DNA of 64,000 bases from Rhizobiaceae bacterium CPCC 101076 (GTDB taxonomy: Bacteria; Pseudomonadota; Alphaproteobacteria; Rhizobiales; Methylopilaceae): NCBI GenBank assembly GCA_003347645.1, contig QDFX01000007.1:124001-188000 (forward strand), in the 5' to 3' direction. Shown one piece after another: positions 8,636 through 17,269 of the stretch (position 1 is its first letter; every line of letters begins with the position of its first letter). Under the pieces are notes generated by a model. It had not been told where the DNA came from, ran no database searches, and saw nothing but the letters and a program-made list of their open reading frames with translations. Made by a program: the position numbers and the translations under genes.

Positions 8636-9417
8636 TTCAGGCGAGAGATCAGCGCCTGGGCGGCATGAGGATTGCGGATTTTCGCGCCGGCGATGAAGTA
8701 AATGAAGCAATCGCGCTGTTTTGCTTTCGGCGCGGGCTCGATCAGGTCGAGATCGTCCGGCGCACCGCCCTTGGACCAGGTCTCGACCCGCTTCGCCCAC
8801 GCATCCAGCTCGCTCCCGGAATAGCCGGTCTCCTCGTCCTCGACGCTTTTCTGCAACCGGGCGTAGACGAAATCCGCCGTCGGATCGGCTATCTCCGGAT
8901 ATTCGTCTGAATGTGCGTAGACCAGCGCCGCATTGTGCTTGCGCAGCAAAGCGAGGAATTCCGGCGTCTTGAAGCTGTCGTGCCGAGGCTCGATCGCATG
9001 CCTGAGCAACACCCCGTCGGCCTCCTTCGGCAGCAGGTCCATGAAGGCCGCAAAGTCGTCGGGATCGTATTTCTTGGTCGCCGCGAACTGCCAGAGGATC
9101 GGCCCGAGCTTCGGCCCGAGTTCGGAAATGCCGCTTTTCACGAAAGTCTCGATCGACGGTCCGGCCTCGGCCAGCACCCTTCGGTTGACCGCATAGCGGG
9201 GTGCCTTGAGCGAAAACACGAATCCGTCCGGCGTTTCGTCCGCCCAGGACTTGAACGTCTTCGGCGCCTGCGTCCGGTAGAACGTGCCGTTGACCTCTAT
9301 CGAGGTGACCTGTCGGCTGGCATGTTCCAATTCCCGGGAATGTGCTAGCTTCTCAGGATAAAAGGTCTTGCGCCACGGCTCGAACGTCCAGCCGCCAATG
9401 CCTATATAAATCGCCAT
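8632..9417 (-). CDS. DUF72 family protein
   Basis: This 261-residue protein of the DUF72 (YecE-like) TIM-barrel family carries the family hallmarks: IGIGGWTFEPWR at the N-terminus, EVNGTFYR, FSLKAPRY, and EPRHDSF in the middle. DUF72 proteins are widespread and their reaction is unknown; the conserved polar residues at strand ends suggest an enzyme. The start at 9417 is chosen because GAGGCAGG precedes it and the conserved IGIGGW motif begins three codons later; an upstream in-frame extension looks unnatural. It is coupled by ATGA overlap to arfB, a pairing that may only reflect cotranscription. Confidence 0.88.
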   Translation of the reverse strand: MAIYIGIGGWTFEPWRKTFYPEKLAHSRELEHASRQVTSIEVNGTFYRTQAPKTFKSWADETPDGFVFSLKAPRYAVNRRVLAEAGPSIETFVKSGISELGPKLGPILWQFAATKKYDPDDFAAFMDLLPKEADGVLLRHAIEPRHDSFKTPEFLALLRKHNAALVYAHSDEYPEIADPTADFVYARLQKSVEDEETGYSGSELDAWAKRVETWSKGGAPDDLDLIEPAPKAKQRDCFIYFIAGAKIRNPHAAQALISRLK

Positions 9418-9503
9418 AACGCCTGCCTCTAACCCGCCAAATTCATTAACCAATGCCCTCGGTGGTATGCAATATACGCATGCCAAACCTGCGAAGTCCG
9501 GCG

Positions 9504-9532
9504 TTGAGGGCGACAGGGGCTATTCTCTATAT
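9504..9532 (+). promoter_or_regulatory. Sigma70-type promoter for the candidate small RNA
   Basis: TTGAGG (9504-9509), a 17-base spacer and CTATAT (9527-9532) match the alphaproteobacterial vegetative pattern (TTGAC-N17-CTATAT in rhizobia). The inferred transcription start is near 9539. Confidence 0.65.
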
Positions 9533-9538
9533 TCCTTC

Positions 9539-9629
9539 TCGTAGCGACAGTTTTGTTGCTGCTGCCCTCTTTGGGCGTTTCCTCCCTAGACTTGGGCCGT
9601 TCGCTCTTGCGGACGGCCTCTTTCTTTTC
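9539..9629 (+). ncRNA. Candidate trans-acting small RNA, mmgR/suhB (alpha-r8)-like
   Basis: A transcript of about 90 bases is framed by a good promoter and a strong intrinsic terminator. It has three consecutive hairpins: GUAGCGAC/GUUGCUGC (9541-9562), GCCC-UCUUU-GGGC (9564-9576), and the terminator (9595-9618). Between the second and third lies an unpaired pyrimidine-rich stretch, GUUUCCUCCCUAGACUU (9577-9593). Its CCUCCC core complements Shine-Dalgarno sequences, typical of Hfq-dependent riboregulators. The layout resembles the rhizobial mmgR (Rfam suhB) family as I remember it; the family assignment is unverified. It contains no plausible coding frame. It lies between the divergent DUF72 gene and the GH3 gene and need not regulate either. 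Confidence 0.65.
9595..9629 (+). terminator. Intrinsic terminator of the small RNA
   Basis: A ten-base-pair stem GGCCGTTCGC / GCGGACGGCC (one G-T pair) with a TCTT loop is followed immediately by TCTTTCTTTT. It lies 75 bases before the GH3 start, so it could alternatively act as a leader attenuator. Confidence 0.8.
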
Positions 9630-9704
9630 AGGCCTGCCGCAACGCGGTCGCCTCTACCCTCAAGCGCACGATCCGTCGTAAGAGCGATGTCCCAGAGGGA
9701 CCGC

Positions 9705-11912
9705 ATGCGCTTCATCATCCCGCTCGCCGCCGCATTTGTCACCTTGTCTCTGTCCGCGCTGGCACAGGACGCGCCACCCGATATCCACGCCCGCGTAGAC
9801 GATCTCGTCCAGCGGATGACGCTCGACGAGAAGATCGGCCAGTTGAATCTGATCGGCGCCGATCTCGCGATAAACGGCGACCAGGTGCAGCGCGGCGCGA
9901 CCGGCGCGCTGATCGGCTTTCTCGATACACCGACCATGGCGCGCTTGCAGAAAGAGGCGCGCGACAGCAGGCTCGGCATCCCCGTCCTCATCGGCCTCGA
10001 CGCCGTTCATGGCTTCCGGACCCTGTTTCCGCTGCCATTGGCCGAAGCCGCCAGCTTCGACCTCGATCTCGCCCGTAGGACTTCTGAACTCGCCGCCCGC
10101 GAAGCCTCGATCGCCGGCGCGAACTGGACCTATGCACCAATGGTCGATTTCAGCCGCGACGTGCGGTGGGGCCGGATCATCGAGGGCTCGGGCGAAGACC
10201 CGTTGCTGGTCACGCAATTCGCCAAGGCCCGCGTCGAAGGCTTCCGCAAGGGCGGCCTGGCGGTCAGTCTCAAGCATTATGCCGGCTACGGCGCGGTCGA
10301 GGCCGGCCGCGATTACGAGCAGACCCCGATCCCGCCCGCCGAGCTCTGGGACCTGCATCTGCCGCCTTTCCGCGCCGGCATCGAGGCGGGCGCGGAAAAC
10401 GTCATGAGCGCGCTGACCGTGCTCAACGGCATCCCGGCCTCCTCCAACCGCTGGCTGCTGGACGACGTCCTTCGCCGCGATCTCGGCTTCGACGGCATGG
10501 TCGTCTCGGACTGGGCGACCGTGCCCGGCATCGTGAAACAGGGCACTGCCGCGAACGATGCCGATGCCGTCGAGCAGCAGATCATGGCCGGCGTCGACAT
10601 GGACATGACGAGCGGCGCCTATGCCCGCGAGCTTCCCGCGCTCCTTCAATCCGGCCGCGTCCCGATGGCCCGCCTCGACGAGGCCGTGCGCCGCGTGCTG
10701 ACGATGAAAGCCCGCATGGGCCTTTTCGAGAAGCCGCCCGTCGATCCGGCGGCCGCGGACAAAGCTGCCGTCACACCGGAGATGCGCGCGGCAGCCCGCG
10801 ACGCCGCCGCCCGGACCTTCATCCTCCTCCGCAACCATGGCAATCTCCTGCCGATCCGGCCGGAGACGAAGCGCATCGCACTCATCGGCCCCTTCGCCGA
10901 CAACCCGCTCGACCAACTCGGCCCCCACGAGGCGCGCGGCCGCGCCGATGAAGCGGTGACGATACGGACGGGTCTAACCGAAAGGGCGAACAAGGCAGGA
11001 GCCGAAATCGTCTACGCGCAGGGTTGCGACGCCAAATGCGAAACCGAGAACGGCTTCGCTGCCGCCATCGACGCCGCGAAGAGTGCCGACCTCGTCGTCA
11101 CCGTGCTCGGCGAGAAGATGGAGCATTCGGGTGAAGGCGCGAGCCGAGCGACGCTCGATTTCCTCGGCAGGCAATATGCCCTGCTCGACGCGCTGATCGC
11201 GACCGGCAGGCCGGTCGTCCTCGTCATCAATGGCGGCCGCCCGCTCGACATCACCCGCTACGCAGACCGCATTCCCGCGATCCTGATGACCTGGTTCCCT
11301 GGCACCGAGGGTGGCAATGCGGTGGCCGACGTTCTGTTCGGCGATATCGCCCCCTCCGCCAAACTGCCGGTCTCGTGGCCGCGCAGCGTCGGGCAAGTGC
11401 CAATCCATTACGACCGCGTCGCCGTCGGCCGCCCGGCCTCGGACGGCAACCGCTTCGCGCTGCGTTATCTCGATCAGGATCTCGCGCCGCTCTACCCATT
11501 CGGCTACGGCCTTACCTACACGGGCTTCGCCTATTCGGACCTCGCGGTCACGACGCCCTCGCTGCCTGTCACCGGCACCGTCGAAGTCCGCATCCGGCTG
11601 ACGAACACCGGCCAGCGCGAGGGCACCGAAATCGTTCAGCTCTACGTCCGCGACGAGGTGGCAAGCCGCGCCCCGCCGATGCGACGGCTCAAGGCGTATC
11701 AGCGCGTGACGCTGAAAGCGGGACAGGCGCAGGACGTGACGCTCCGCCTCACCGCGTCCGATCTCGGCTTCCATCTCGACGACGGCACCTATGTCGTCGA
11801 GCCCGGCCGCTTCAAGGTCTGGGTCGGCACGAATTCCGACGCGACGCTCGAAGGCTCGTTCGAGCTCACGTCCGGCCTCCGCCGCGCCACGAACGAAAGC
11901 GGCGGCCCGTAG
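9705..11912 (+). CDS. Periplasmic beta-glucosidase, glycoside hydrolase family 3
   Basis: The 735-residue enzyme begins with a signal peptide (MRFIIPLAAAFVTLSLSALAQ), so it is exported. The GH3 N-domain runs to about residue 330 and includes GLDAVHGFRTLFPLP and the nucleophile Asp269 in MVVSDW. The GH3 C-domain has the KHYAG, GEGASR and VLVINGGRPLD segments. A fibronectin type III-like domain closes the protein (about 600-730). This BglX-like order fits hydrolysis of beta-linked gluco-oligosaccharides in the periplasm. The start at 9705 is preceded by AGAGGGA; an ATG at 9687 is in frame but less well placed. No sugar transporter or regulator is nearby. Confidence 0.93.
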   Translation: MRFIIPLAAAFVTLSLSALAQDAPPDIHARVDDLVQRMTLDEKIGQLNLIGADLAINGDQVQRGATGALIGFLDTPTMARLQKEARDSRLGIPVLIGLDAVHGFRTLFPLPLAEAASFDLDLARRTSELAAREASIAGANWTYAPMVDFSRDVRWGRIIEGSGEDPLLVTQFAKARVEGFRKGGLAVSLKHYAGYGAVEAGRDYEQTPIPPAELWDLHLPPFRAGIEAGAENVMSALTVLNGIPASSNRWLLDDVLRRDLGFDGMVVSDWATVPGIVKQGTAANDADAVEQQIMAGVDMDMTSGAYARELPALLQSGRVPMARLDEAVRRVLTMKARMGLFEKPPVDPAAADKAAVTPEMRAAARDAAARTFILLRNHGNLLPIRPETKRIALIGPFADNPLDQLGPHEARGRADEAVTIRTGLTERANKAGAEIVYAQGCDAKCETENGFAAAIDAAKSADLVVTVLGEKMEHSGEGASRATLDFLGRQYALLDALIATGRPVVLVINGGRPLDITRYADRIPAILMTWFPGTEGGNAVADVLFGDIAPSAKLPVSWPRSVGQVPIHYDRVAVGRPASDGNRFALRYLDQDLAPLYPFGYGLTYTGFAYSDLAVTTPSLPVTGTVEVRIRLTNTGQREGTEIVQLYVRDEVASRAPPMRRLKAYQRVTLKAGQAQDVTLRLTASDLGFHLDDGTYVVEPGRFKVWVGTNSDATLEGSFELTSGLRRATNESGGP

Positions 11913-11939
11913 GCCGCCGCTCCATTCCTCCTAACAGCG

Positions 11940-12839
11940 TTACGACGACGACCGCGAACCGGTCGTCGTCGCGCTCACGCCGCTTGTCGAAGAGGCCTGC
12001 GACGAGCCGCTGAGACGTTCCTCGGTCTGCGAGACGCGCAGATTGTTCTGCACGTGATTCACGCCGGAGATCCGCTCGGCGATGTCCTCGGCGCGGCGGC
12101 GCTGCAGCCGGTTCTCGACCGTGCCGCTCAACGTCACCTCGGCGCTCGACACCTTCACGTCGATCTCGGAGGCATCGATGAACGGGTCGTCGGTCAGGCG
12201 ATCATTGATGTCCTCGCGGATGCGATCGTCGGAGCGGCGATAGCTTTTCGGGCCCCGCCCCTGATGGCGCATGTCCTGCCGCGCGTCCTCGCGGCGGCGG
12301 CGCTCGGCCTCCTCGCTGCCGAACCAGGATGCCACTTCGTCGGAGGCGCGATCCCAGAGGCCGCGGTCCTCGTCACGGCTGAAGCGGTCGCGATCGCGGT
12401 TGAAACCGCCGCGGTTCGACCAGTCCGAACGGAACTCGTTGCCGTAACCAAAATCCCGGCCATACCGAGCCCGGTCATAGTCACTGCGATAGCCATAAGA
12501 GCTCTCGCGCGGACCGCCTAAGTTGCGGCCATATTCGCCGCGACCCCAGTCCGAATTGTCTACGCCGCGGCCGTAATCGCTGCGCCCGAAAGGGCCGCCG
12601 AAATCGTCGTCCCGATCATAGCTGCCGTACCTGCGATAGCCGCTCGAGCCGTATTCGCCGCTGGCGGACACGCCGCGCGGGCTGCGAGCCCGGTAATTGG
12701 TCAGGCCTTCCTCTCCGTAGCCACGGCCATAATCGTCCTCGGAACGCTCGTCCCGGCGATAAAAGTCGCGTTCGCCGCCCGGACGACGACGTGACCACTC
12801 GCTGCGCAAGTCGTCATTCCATCTGTCGCGATCTGCCAT
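11940..12839 (-). CDS. BON-domain protein with low-complexity Arg/Gly/Tyr/Asp-rich N-terminus
   Basis: The 299-residue protein has two parts. Residues 1-165 are strongly biased to R, G, Y, D and S with repeated DYGR/YGRD-type units. A short SWFGSEEAERRR segment follows, and then a BON domain at about 203-272 (IREDINDRLTDDPFIDASEIDV, TLSGTVENRLQRRRAED). BON domains bind phospholipid or peptidoglycan in stress proteins such as OsmY, but there is no signal peptide, so the protein is probably cytoplasmic or membrane-associated. GGAGG precedes the ATG. An EcfG-type promoter lies upstream at 12923-12947, fitting a general-stress role. The C-terminal Ser/Thr-rich tail is unstructured. Confidence 0.82.
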   Translation of the reverse strand: MADRDRWNDDLRSEWSRRRPGGERDFYRRDERSEDDYGRGYGEEGLTNYRARSPRGVSASGEYGSSGYRRYGSYDRDDDFGGPFGRSDYGRGVDNSDWGRGEYGRNLGGPRESSYGYRSDYDRARYGRDFGYGNEFRSDWSNRGGFNRDRDRFSRDEDRGLWDRASDEVASWFGSEEAERRRREDARQDMRHQGRGPKSYRRSDDRIREDINDRLTDDPFIDASEIDVKVSSAEVTLSGTVENRLQRRRAEDIAERISGVNHVQNNLRVSQTEERLSGSSQASSTSGVSATTTGSRSSS

Positions 12840-12893
12840 AACAGCCTCCGAATTTGGGATTGTCTGGTTCTGGAATCTTTTGGATATGAGTCC

Positions 12894-12912
12894 ACGTCCT
12901 CGACGAGGACGT
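12894..12912. repeat. Perfect 19-base palindrome in the BON-gene leader
   Basis: ACGTCCTCG-A-CGAGGACGT reads the same on both strands around one central base. It lies just downstream of the predicted EcfG start point of the BON-domain gene, so it could be an operator or the 5' hairpin of that mRNA. Confidence 0.5.
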
Positions 12913-12922
12913 TCTCGGAATC

Positions 12923-12947
12923 AACGTCGCCCGCCGAGGTGGGTTCC
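12923..12947 (-). promoter_or_regulatory. EcfG-type general-stress promoter for the BON-domain gene
   Basis: On the minus strand GGAAC (12947-12943), a 16-base spacer and CGTT (12926-12923) match the alphaproteobacterial EcfG consensus exactly. The implied leader to the ATG at 12839 is about 75 bases. Confidence 0.7.
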
Positions 12948-12962
12948 TCGCGAATTGCGACT

Positions 12963-13214
12963 TCACGAGCCCTCGGAGGCGGCCTTTTTCGGCTTGTCGA
13001 TATGCGCGTCGGAGAGATGCTCGGTAGTCTCCGGCGTCTCGGCCGCAGTCTCTTCCGAATGGTCGTCGGTGTCGCCCTCGGGCGCGGAGGATTTGGCCTC
13101 GCGCAGCGCTTCCTCATCGCCACCCGGCTCGCTCCAGAGCCGCTTGCGGACCTCCGCCGGGTTCATTTCCGGGCGTCCACGCAATTCTTCTTCGCGTCTG
13201 CGGTCGTCTGCCAT
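12963..13214 (-). CDS. Small acidic hydrophilic protein, unknown function
   Basis: This 83-residue protein is rich in Glu, Asp, Arg, Ser and Thr and has no hydrophobic segment, so it is probably cytoplasmic and largely disordered. The start ATG at 13214 follows a GGGAGG ribosome binding site; longer in-frame extensions upstream run through an intergenic repeat and are not credible. I do not recognise the family. It sits 123 bases upstream of the BON-domain gene on the same strand and might share its stress context, but no EcfG promoter is visible in front of it. Confidence 0.6.
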   Translation of the reverse strand: MADDRRREEELRGRPEMNPAEVRKRLWSEPGGDEEALREAKSSAPEGDTDDHSEETAAETPETTEHLSDAHIDKPKKAASEGS

Positions 13215-13299
13215 CTGGGCCTCCCTGTCGTGCAAGGAGAACCATTGGGAGTGGCGTGGGGTTTCATGGCGTTCCCCGGACAAGTGCGCAGCGACAGCC

Positions 13300-13375
13300 G
13301 TCATCCTCCGGCTTGACCGGAGGATCCATTTTTGAGCGTCGGTATGGATGCTCCGGTCAAGCCGGAGCATGACGG
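13300..13375. repeat. Alphaproteobacterial intergenic inverted repeat
   Basis: Two facing copies of a short palindromic unit, GTCATCCTCCGGCTTGACCG and its near-inverse ending GCCGGAGCATGAC, lie 15-20 bases apart in the gap before cysNC. Units of this CCGGNTTGACCGG type are scattered between genes in many alphaproteobacteria. It may help terminate cysNC transcription. Confidence 0.75.
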
Positions 13376-13378
13376 CAC

Positions 13379-15289
13379 CTACGGACTGACCCAGTTCTCG
13401 CCCGCAAGAGCGGCGCGACGCACGTAATCGAGCACCATCTCGGCAAGCGTATCCACGTCGGTATCGACCGTCTCGAGCCGAAGCTCGGGCTTCTCCGGGC
13501 GCTCATAGGGCGCGGACACGCCGGTGAAATCCTTGATCTCGCCGGCCCGCGCCTTGGCGTAGAGGCCCTTCACGTCGCGCCGCTCGCATTCCTCGATCGG
13601 GGTATCGACGAAGATCTCGATGAGCTCTCCCTCGCCGAGGAGGTCGCGCACCGCTTTCCGCTCGGCCGCATAGGGCGAGATGAACGAGCACAGCACGATC
13701 AGGCCGGCATCGACGAAGAGCTTTGCCACCTCGCCGACGCGACGGATATTCTCGTCGCGGTCGGCTTGGCTGAAGCCGAGGTCCTTGTTCAGCCCGTGGC
13801 GAAGATTGTCGCCGTCGAGCATGTAGGTGTGGTGGCCAGCGGCATGGAGCTTGCGCTCCAGAAGCCGCGCGATCGACGACTTGCCGGAGCCCGACAGGCC
13901 GGTGAACCAGAGTACCAGCGGCTTCTGGTACTTGATGCCCGCGCGCGCCGTCTTGTCGAGCGCCAGGTCCTCGCGGTGGACGTTCGTCGCTCGGCGGAGC
14001 GAGCGGACGATCATGCCGGCCGCGGCGGTCTCGTTGGTCGCGCGGTCTACGAGGATGAACGCACCCGTGCCGCGGTTCTCCTCATAGGGATCGAACGCGA
14101 CAGGCGTCGCCGTCTGGATCTCGCACACCGCGATCTCGTTCAGCGTCAGCGACGAACCCTGCTGATGGGCCAGCGTATTGACGTCGATCTTATAGCTGAT
14201 GCCGGTTACCGTCGCCGGCGCCCAGCGCGTGCCGACGCGCAGCATATAGGAGCGGCCGGGCTGGAGCTGGGTCTCGCTCATCCAGAGCACATGGGCGGTG
14301 AAGCCGTCGGCAACCTCCGGCCGGTCCTGCGGCTCGCACAGCACGTCGCCACGCGCGACATCGACCTCCTCGGCCAGGACGAGCGTCACCGCATCGCCCG
14401 CGACCGCCCTGTCGAGATCGCCATCGGCGGTGACGATGCGCGTCACCTTGGTCGTCTTGCCGGAGCCCGCGACCAAAACCGGATCGCCGGCCTTGATGGA
14501 GCCCGAGGCGAGCGTGCCGGAGAAGCCGCGGAAATCGAGGTTCGGCCGATTGACCCACTGCACCGGGAAACGGAACGGCGCGTTCTCGGTCGTTGCGCCG
14601 ATCTCCACCGTCTCCAGGTGCTGGATCAGGCTCGGCCCGCGATACCACGGCGTGTTGGCTGAACGCTCGGTGACGTTGTCGCCGAACCGTGCCGATAGCG
14701 GGATCGGCAGGATCGAGGTGAAGCCGAGATTCTGCGCGAACGACGAGAAGTCGGCGACGATCCTCTGGAACACCGTCTCGTCGTAGTCGACGAGGTCGAT
14801 CTTGTTGACCGCCAGGATGACGTTCTTCACGCCGAGCAGCGAACAGATGAACGCGTGGCGCTTGGTCTGCACCAGCACGCCGCGACGGGCGTCGATCAAC
14901 AGGATCGCGAGTTCGGCGGTCGAGGCGCCGGTCGCCATGTTGCGGGTGTACTGCTCGTGGCCGGGGGTGTCGGCGACGATGAACGAGCGCTTCGGCGTCG
15001 CGAAGAAGCGGTAGGCGACGTCGATGGTGATGCCCTGCTCGCGCTCGGCCTCCAGGCCGTCGACGAGAAGCGCGAAGTCGATCTCCTCGCCGGTCGTGCC
15101 GTGCTTTTTCGAATCCTTCTCCAGGGTCAGGAGCGTGTCTTCGAAGATCGTCTTCGATTCATAGAGCAGCCGGCCGATCAGGGTCGACTTGCCGTCGTCC
15201 ACCGAGCCGCAGGTGATGAAGCGCAAGAGATTGCCGTCGCCGGCCGGCGTGTTGAGCGCAAGGGTGCGGGTCGCGAGCGCGGTATCCAT
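13379..15289 (-). CDS. cysNC: Bifunctional sulfate adenylyltransferase subunit 1/adenylylsulfate kinase (CysN-CysC fusion)
   Basis: The 636-residue protein joins a CysN GTPase (about 1-440) to an APS kinase CysC (about 455-636), as in rhizobial NodQ. CysN shows GSVDDGKST, the switch DTPGH, and NKID. CysC shows the P-loop GLSGSGKSS at 464-472, followed by [15 protein letters not shown] and the Arg/Lys-rich lid. With CysD it adenylates sulfate at the cost of GTP hydrolysis; the kinase half then makes PAPS for assimilation or sulfation. The ATG shares a base with the cysD stop (TGATG), so the two subunits are translationally coupled. No nod genes are nearby, so a housekeeping role is most likely. 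Confidence 0.96.
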   Translation of the reverse strand: MDTALATRTLALNTPAGDGNLLRFITCGSVDDGKSTLIGRLLYESKTIFEDTLLTLEKDSKKHGTTGEEIDFALLVDGLEAEREQGITIDVAYRFFATPKRSFIVADTPGHEQYTRNMATGASTAELAILLIDARRGVLVQTKRHAFICSLLGVKNVILAVNKIDLVDYDETVFQRIVADFSSFAQNLGFTSILPIPLSARFGDNVTERSANTPWYRGPSLIQHLETVEIGATTENAPFRFPVQWVNRPNLDFRGFSGTLASGSIKAGDPVLVAGSGKTTKVTRIVTADGDLDRAVAGDAVTLVLAEEVDVARGDVLCEPQDRPEVADGFTAHVLWMSETQLQPGRSYMLRVGTRWAPATVTGISYKIDVNTLAHQQGSSLTLNEIAVCEIQTATPVAFDPYEENRGTGAFILVDRATNETAAAGMIVRSLRRATNVHREDLALDKTARAGIKYQKPLVLWFTGLSGSGKSSIARLLERKLHAAGHHTYMLDGDNLRHGLNKDLGFSQADRDENIRRVGEVAKLFVDAGLIVLCSFISPYAAERKAVRDLLGEGELIEIFVDTPIEECERRDVKGLYAKARAGEIKDFTGVSAPYERPEKPELRLETVDTDVDTLAEMVLDYVRRAALAGENWVSP

Positions 15290-16224
15290 CAGAAATAGCC
15301 CTCGCGCTTCTTCTTCTCCATCGAGCCGCTTTCGTCGGTGTCGATCAGCCGGCCCTGACGCTCCGACGTGCGGGCGATCATCATCTCCTCGACGATGTCC
15401 TCGACTGTCACCGCATCGCTCTCGATCGCGCCGGTCAGCGGATAGTCGCCGAGGGTACGGAAGCGGACTTTTCTCATCTGCGGCTGCTCGCCCGGCTCCA
15501 ACGGCAGGCGGTCGTCGTCGACCATGATCCAGGTGCCCGAGCGCCAGACAACCGGCCGCTCCTTGGCGAAGTAGAGCGGCACGATCGGGATGTCCTCGGC
15601 GAGGATGTATTGCCAGATGTCGAGCTCGGTCCAGTTCGAGATCGGGAAGACGCGGATCGATTCACCCTGCTTGATGCGGGTGTTGAACAGGTTCCACAGC
15701 TCCGGCCGCTGGCCGCGCGGGTCCCAGGCGTGGTTCTGGTTGCGGAAGGAGAAGATGCGCTCCTTGGCGCGGCTCTTCTCCTCGTCGCGGCGGGCGCCGC
15801 CGAAGGCCGCGTCGAAGCCCCATTTGTCGAGGGCCTGCTTCAGCCCTTCGGTCTTCATCACCTGGGTATGGACCGAAGAGCCGGACGCAACCGGATTGAT
15901 GCCGCGCGCCAGCCCTTCCTGATTGATATGCACGCGCAACTCGAAGCCGAGCCGCTTCGCCTCGGCCTCGCGGAAGGCGATCATCTCGCGGAACTTCCAG
16001 GTCGTGTCGACGTGCAGGAACGGAAACGGCGGAACGCTCGGATAGAAAGCCTTCATCGCAAGGTGGAGCATGACGCTCGAATCCTTGCCGATCGAGTAGA
16101 GCATCACCGGGTTGCGGAACTCGGCCGCGACCTCCCGCATGATGCCGATCGACTCCGCTTCCAGACGCTTCAGATGTGCATGCACGGGCAAAACCACAGA
16201 CGGCAAATGTGAAGCAGGGGACAT
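15289..16224 (-). CDS. cysD: Sulfate adenylyltransferase subunit 2
   Basis: This 311-residue protein is the catalytic small subunit of ATP sulfurylase, of the PP-loop ATP pyrophosphatase family. The PP-loop motif SIGKDSS is at 44-50, and later family segments include [16 protein letters not shown] and [12 protein letters not shown]. It forms adenylylsulfate from ATP and sulfate together with the CysN GTPase. The start at 16224 is preferred because GGGAAG lies before it; an ATG eight codons upstream has no ribosome binding site. It is the first gene of a two-gene operon with cysNC. The rest of the assimilation pathway (cysH, cysI) is not in this window. Confidence 0.96.
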   Translation of the reverse strand: MSPASHLPSVVLPVHAHLKRLEAESIGIMREVAAEFRNPVMLYSIGKDSSVMLHLAMKAFYPSVPPFPFLHVDTTWKFREMIAFREAEAKRLGFELRVHINQEGLARGINPVASGSSVHTQVMKTEGLKQALDKWGFDAAFGGARRDEEKSRAKERIFSFRNQNHAWDPRGQRPELWNLFNTRIKQGESIRVFPISNWTELDIWQYILAEDIPIVPLYFAKERPVVWRSGTWIMVDDDRLPLEPGEQPQMRKVRFRTLGDYPLTGAIESDAVTVEDIVEEMMIARTSERQGRLIDTDESGSMEKKKREGYF

Positions 16225-16284
16225 AGTCGCTTCCCGCTTCACATGCAATCGTGCGGATTATTCGATATACACAGAATAAAACTG

Positions 16285-17163
16285 TTATTTCGCCTGTACG
16301 ACTTCCTTGTTCTTCAGCCCGTCGCGGCTGTGGCGGAGCGATAAAGTCCCATCCGGCTGGGCACGTAATTGCTCGGGAACGAGGCTGCCGACATCGCCCT
16401 TGCCGATCGTCGTCCCGCCGTCGACGAAGAACAGCGCCCCGGTGACATAGCTCGCCTCGTCGGATGCCAGGAACGCATAGACATTGGCGATCTCCTCCGG
16501 CGTTCCGCGCCGCGCCAGAACGGTGCCTGCAACGATTCCCTTCTCCATGTCGGCGTCCATCGGACCCGTCTCCTTGTGCGTCCAGGCGGTATCGATCGGG
16601 CCGGGGCAGACGCAATTGGCGCGAACGCCGTACTTCGCCTGCTCGACCGCGAGGCCGCGCGTGAAGGAATGGACGAAGCCTTTGGTGCCGCCATAGGGCG
16701 CGTTCATCGAGAGACCGATCTCGCCGGATTCCGACCCTGCGGAGACGATGTTGCCCCGCGTCTTCTGGAGATGAGGCAGTGCGAATTTCGACATCAGGAA
16801 CATCGAGCGGATGTTGTTCCGGATCGTCTCGTCGAACTTCTCGATCGGGTAGTCCTGCAATTCGCCGGTCGCGACGAACACGCCGGCATTGTTCACCAGA
16901 ACGTCGAGCTGGCCGAAATGGCCGATAGCCGCGTCGACACAGGCCTTCGCCACGTTCTCGCGAGAGAGATCGCCCAGATGCGTCTCGACCTTGCCGCCGA
17001 AATTCTTCTCCACCGAGCGGGCCACATCCTCGACCGGGTCGGTCGGCAGGCCGGACAGGAGGAGTCTGGCACCTTCCTTCGCGAACTTGTGAGCGATCGC
17101 CTCACCGATGCCGGTCCCGGCTCCGGTGACGATGGCGACTTTTCCTTCGAGACGTCCGGGCAT
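16285..17163 (-). CDS. SDR family NAD(P)-dependent oxidoreductase, stress-regulated
   Basis: This 292-residue classical short-chain dehydrogenase has the cofactor motif TGAGTGIG at 13-20, NNAG at 91-94, the catalytic Ser in VSAGS near 144, and YxxxK as Tyr157/Lys161. It ends with the usual YVTGALFFVDGG and an extra 40-residue tail. The substrate cannot be predicted. The GAGTGIG start and the glucose-dehydrogenase-like layout fit aldehyde, polyol or keto-compound reduction. A perfect EcfG-type promoter lies 44 bases upstream (17207-17231), placing it in the general-stress regulon. It is divergent from uvsE. Confidence 0.9.
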   Translation of the reverse strand: MPGRLEGKVAIVTGAGTGIGEAIAHKFAKEGARLLLSGLPTDPVEDVARSVEKNFGGKVETHLGDLSRENVAKACVDAAIGHFGQLDVLVNNAGVFVATGELQDYPIEKFDETIRNNIRSMFLMSKFALPHLQKTRGNIVSAGSESGEIGLSMNAPYGGTKGFVHSFTRGLAVEQAKYGVRANCVCPGPIDTAWTHKETGPMDADMEKGIVAGTVLARRGTPEEIANVYAFLASDEASYVTGALFFVDGGTTIGKGDVGSLVPEQLRAQPDGTLSLRHSRDGLKNKEVVQAK

Positions 17164-17206
17164 GGGGTGATTTCCTCGTCGTTATGCGCCCACCACCCAC
17201 GGCCGA

Positions 17207-17231
17207 AACGTCTCACAGACATCGCTGTTCC
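17207..17231 (-). promoter_or_regulatory. EcfG-type general-stress promoter for the SDR gene
   Basis: The minus strand reads GGAAC (17231-17227), a 16-base spacer and CGTT (17210-17207). The expected transcript starts near 17200, giving a leader of about 37 bases to the ATG at 17163. Confidence 0.75.
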
Positions 17232-17269
17232 GGGCTTGACGTTTCCCGCGCATGCGACAGGTGAGCGGG

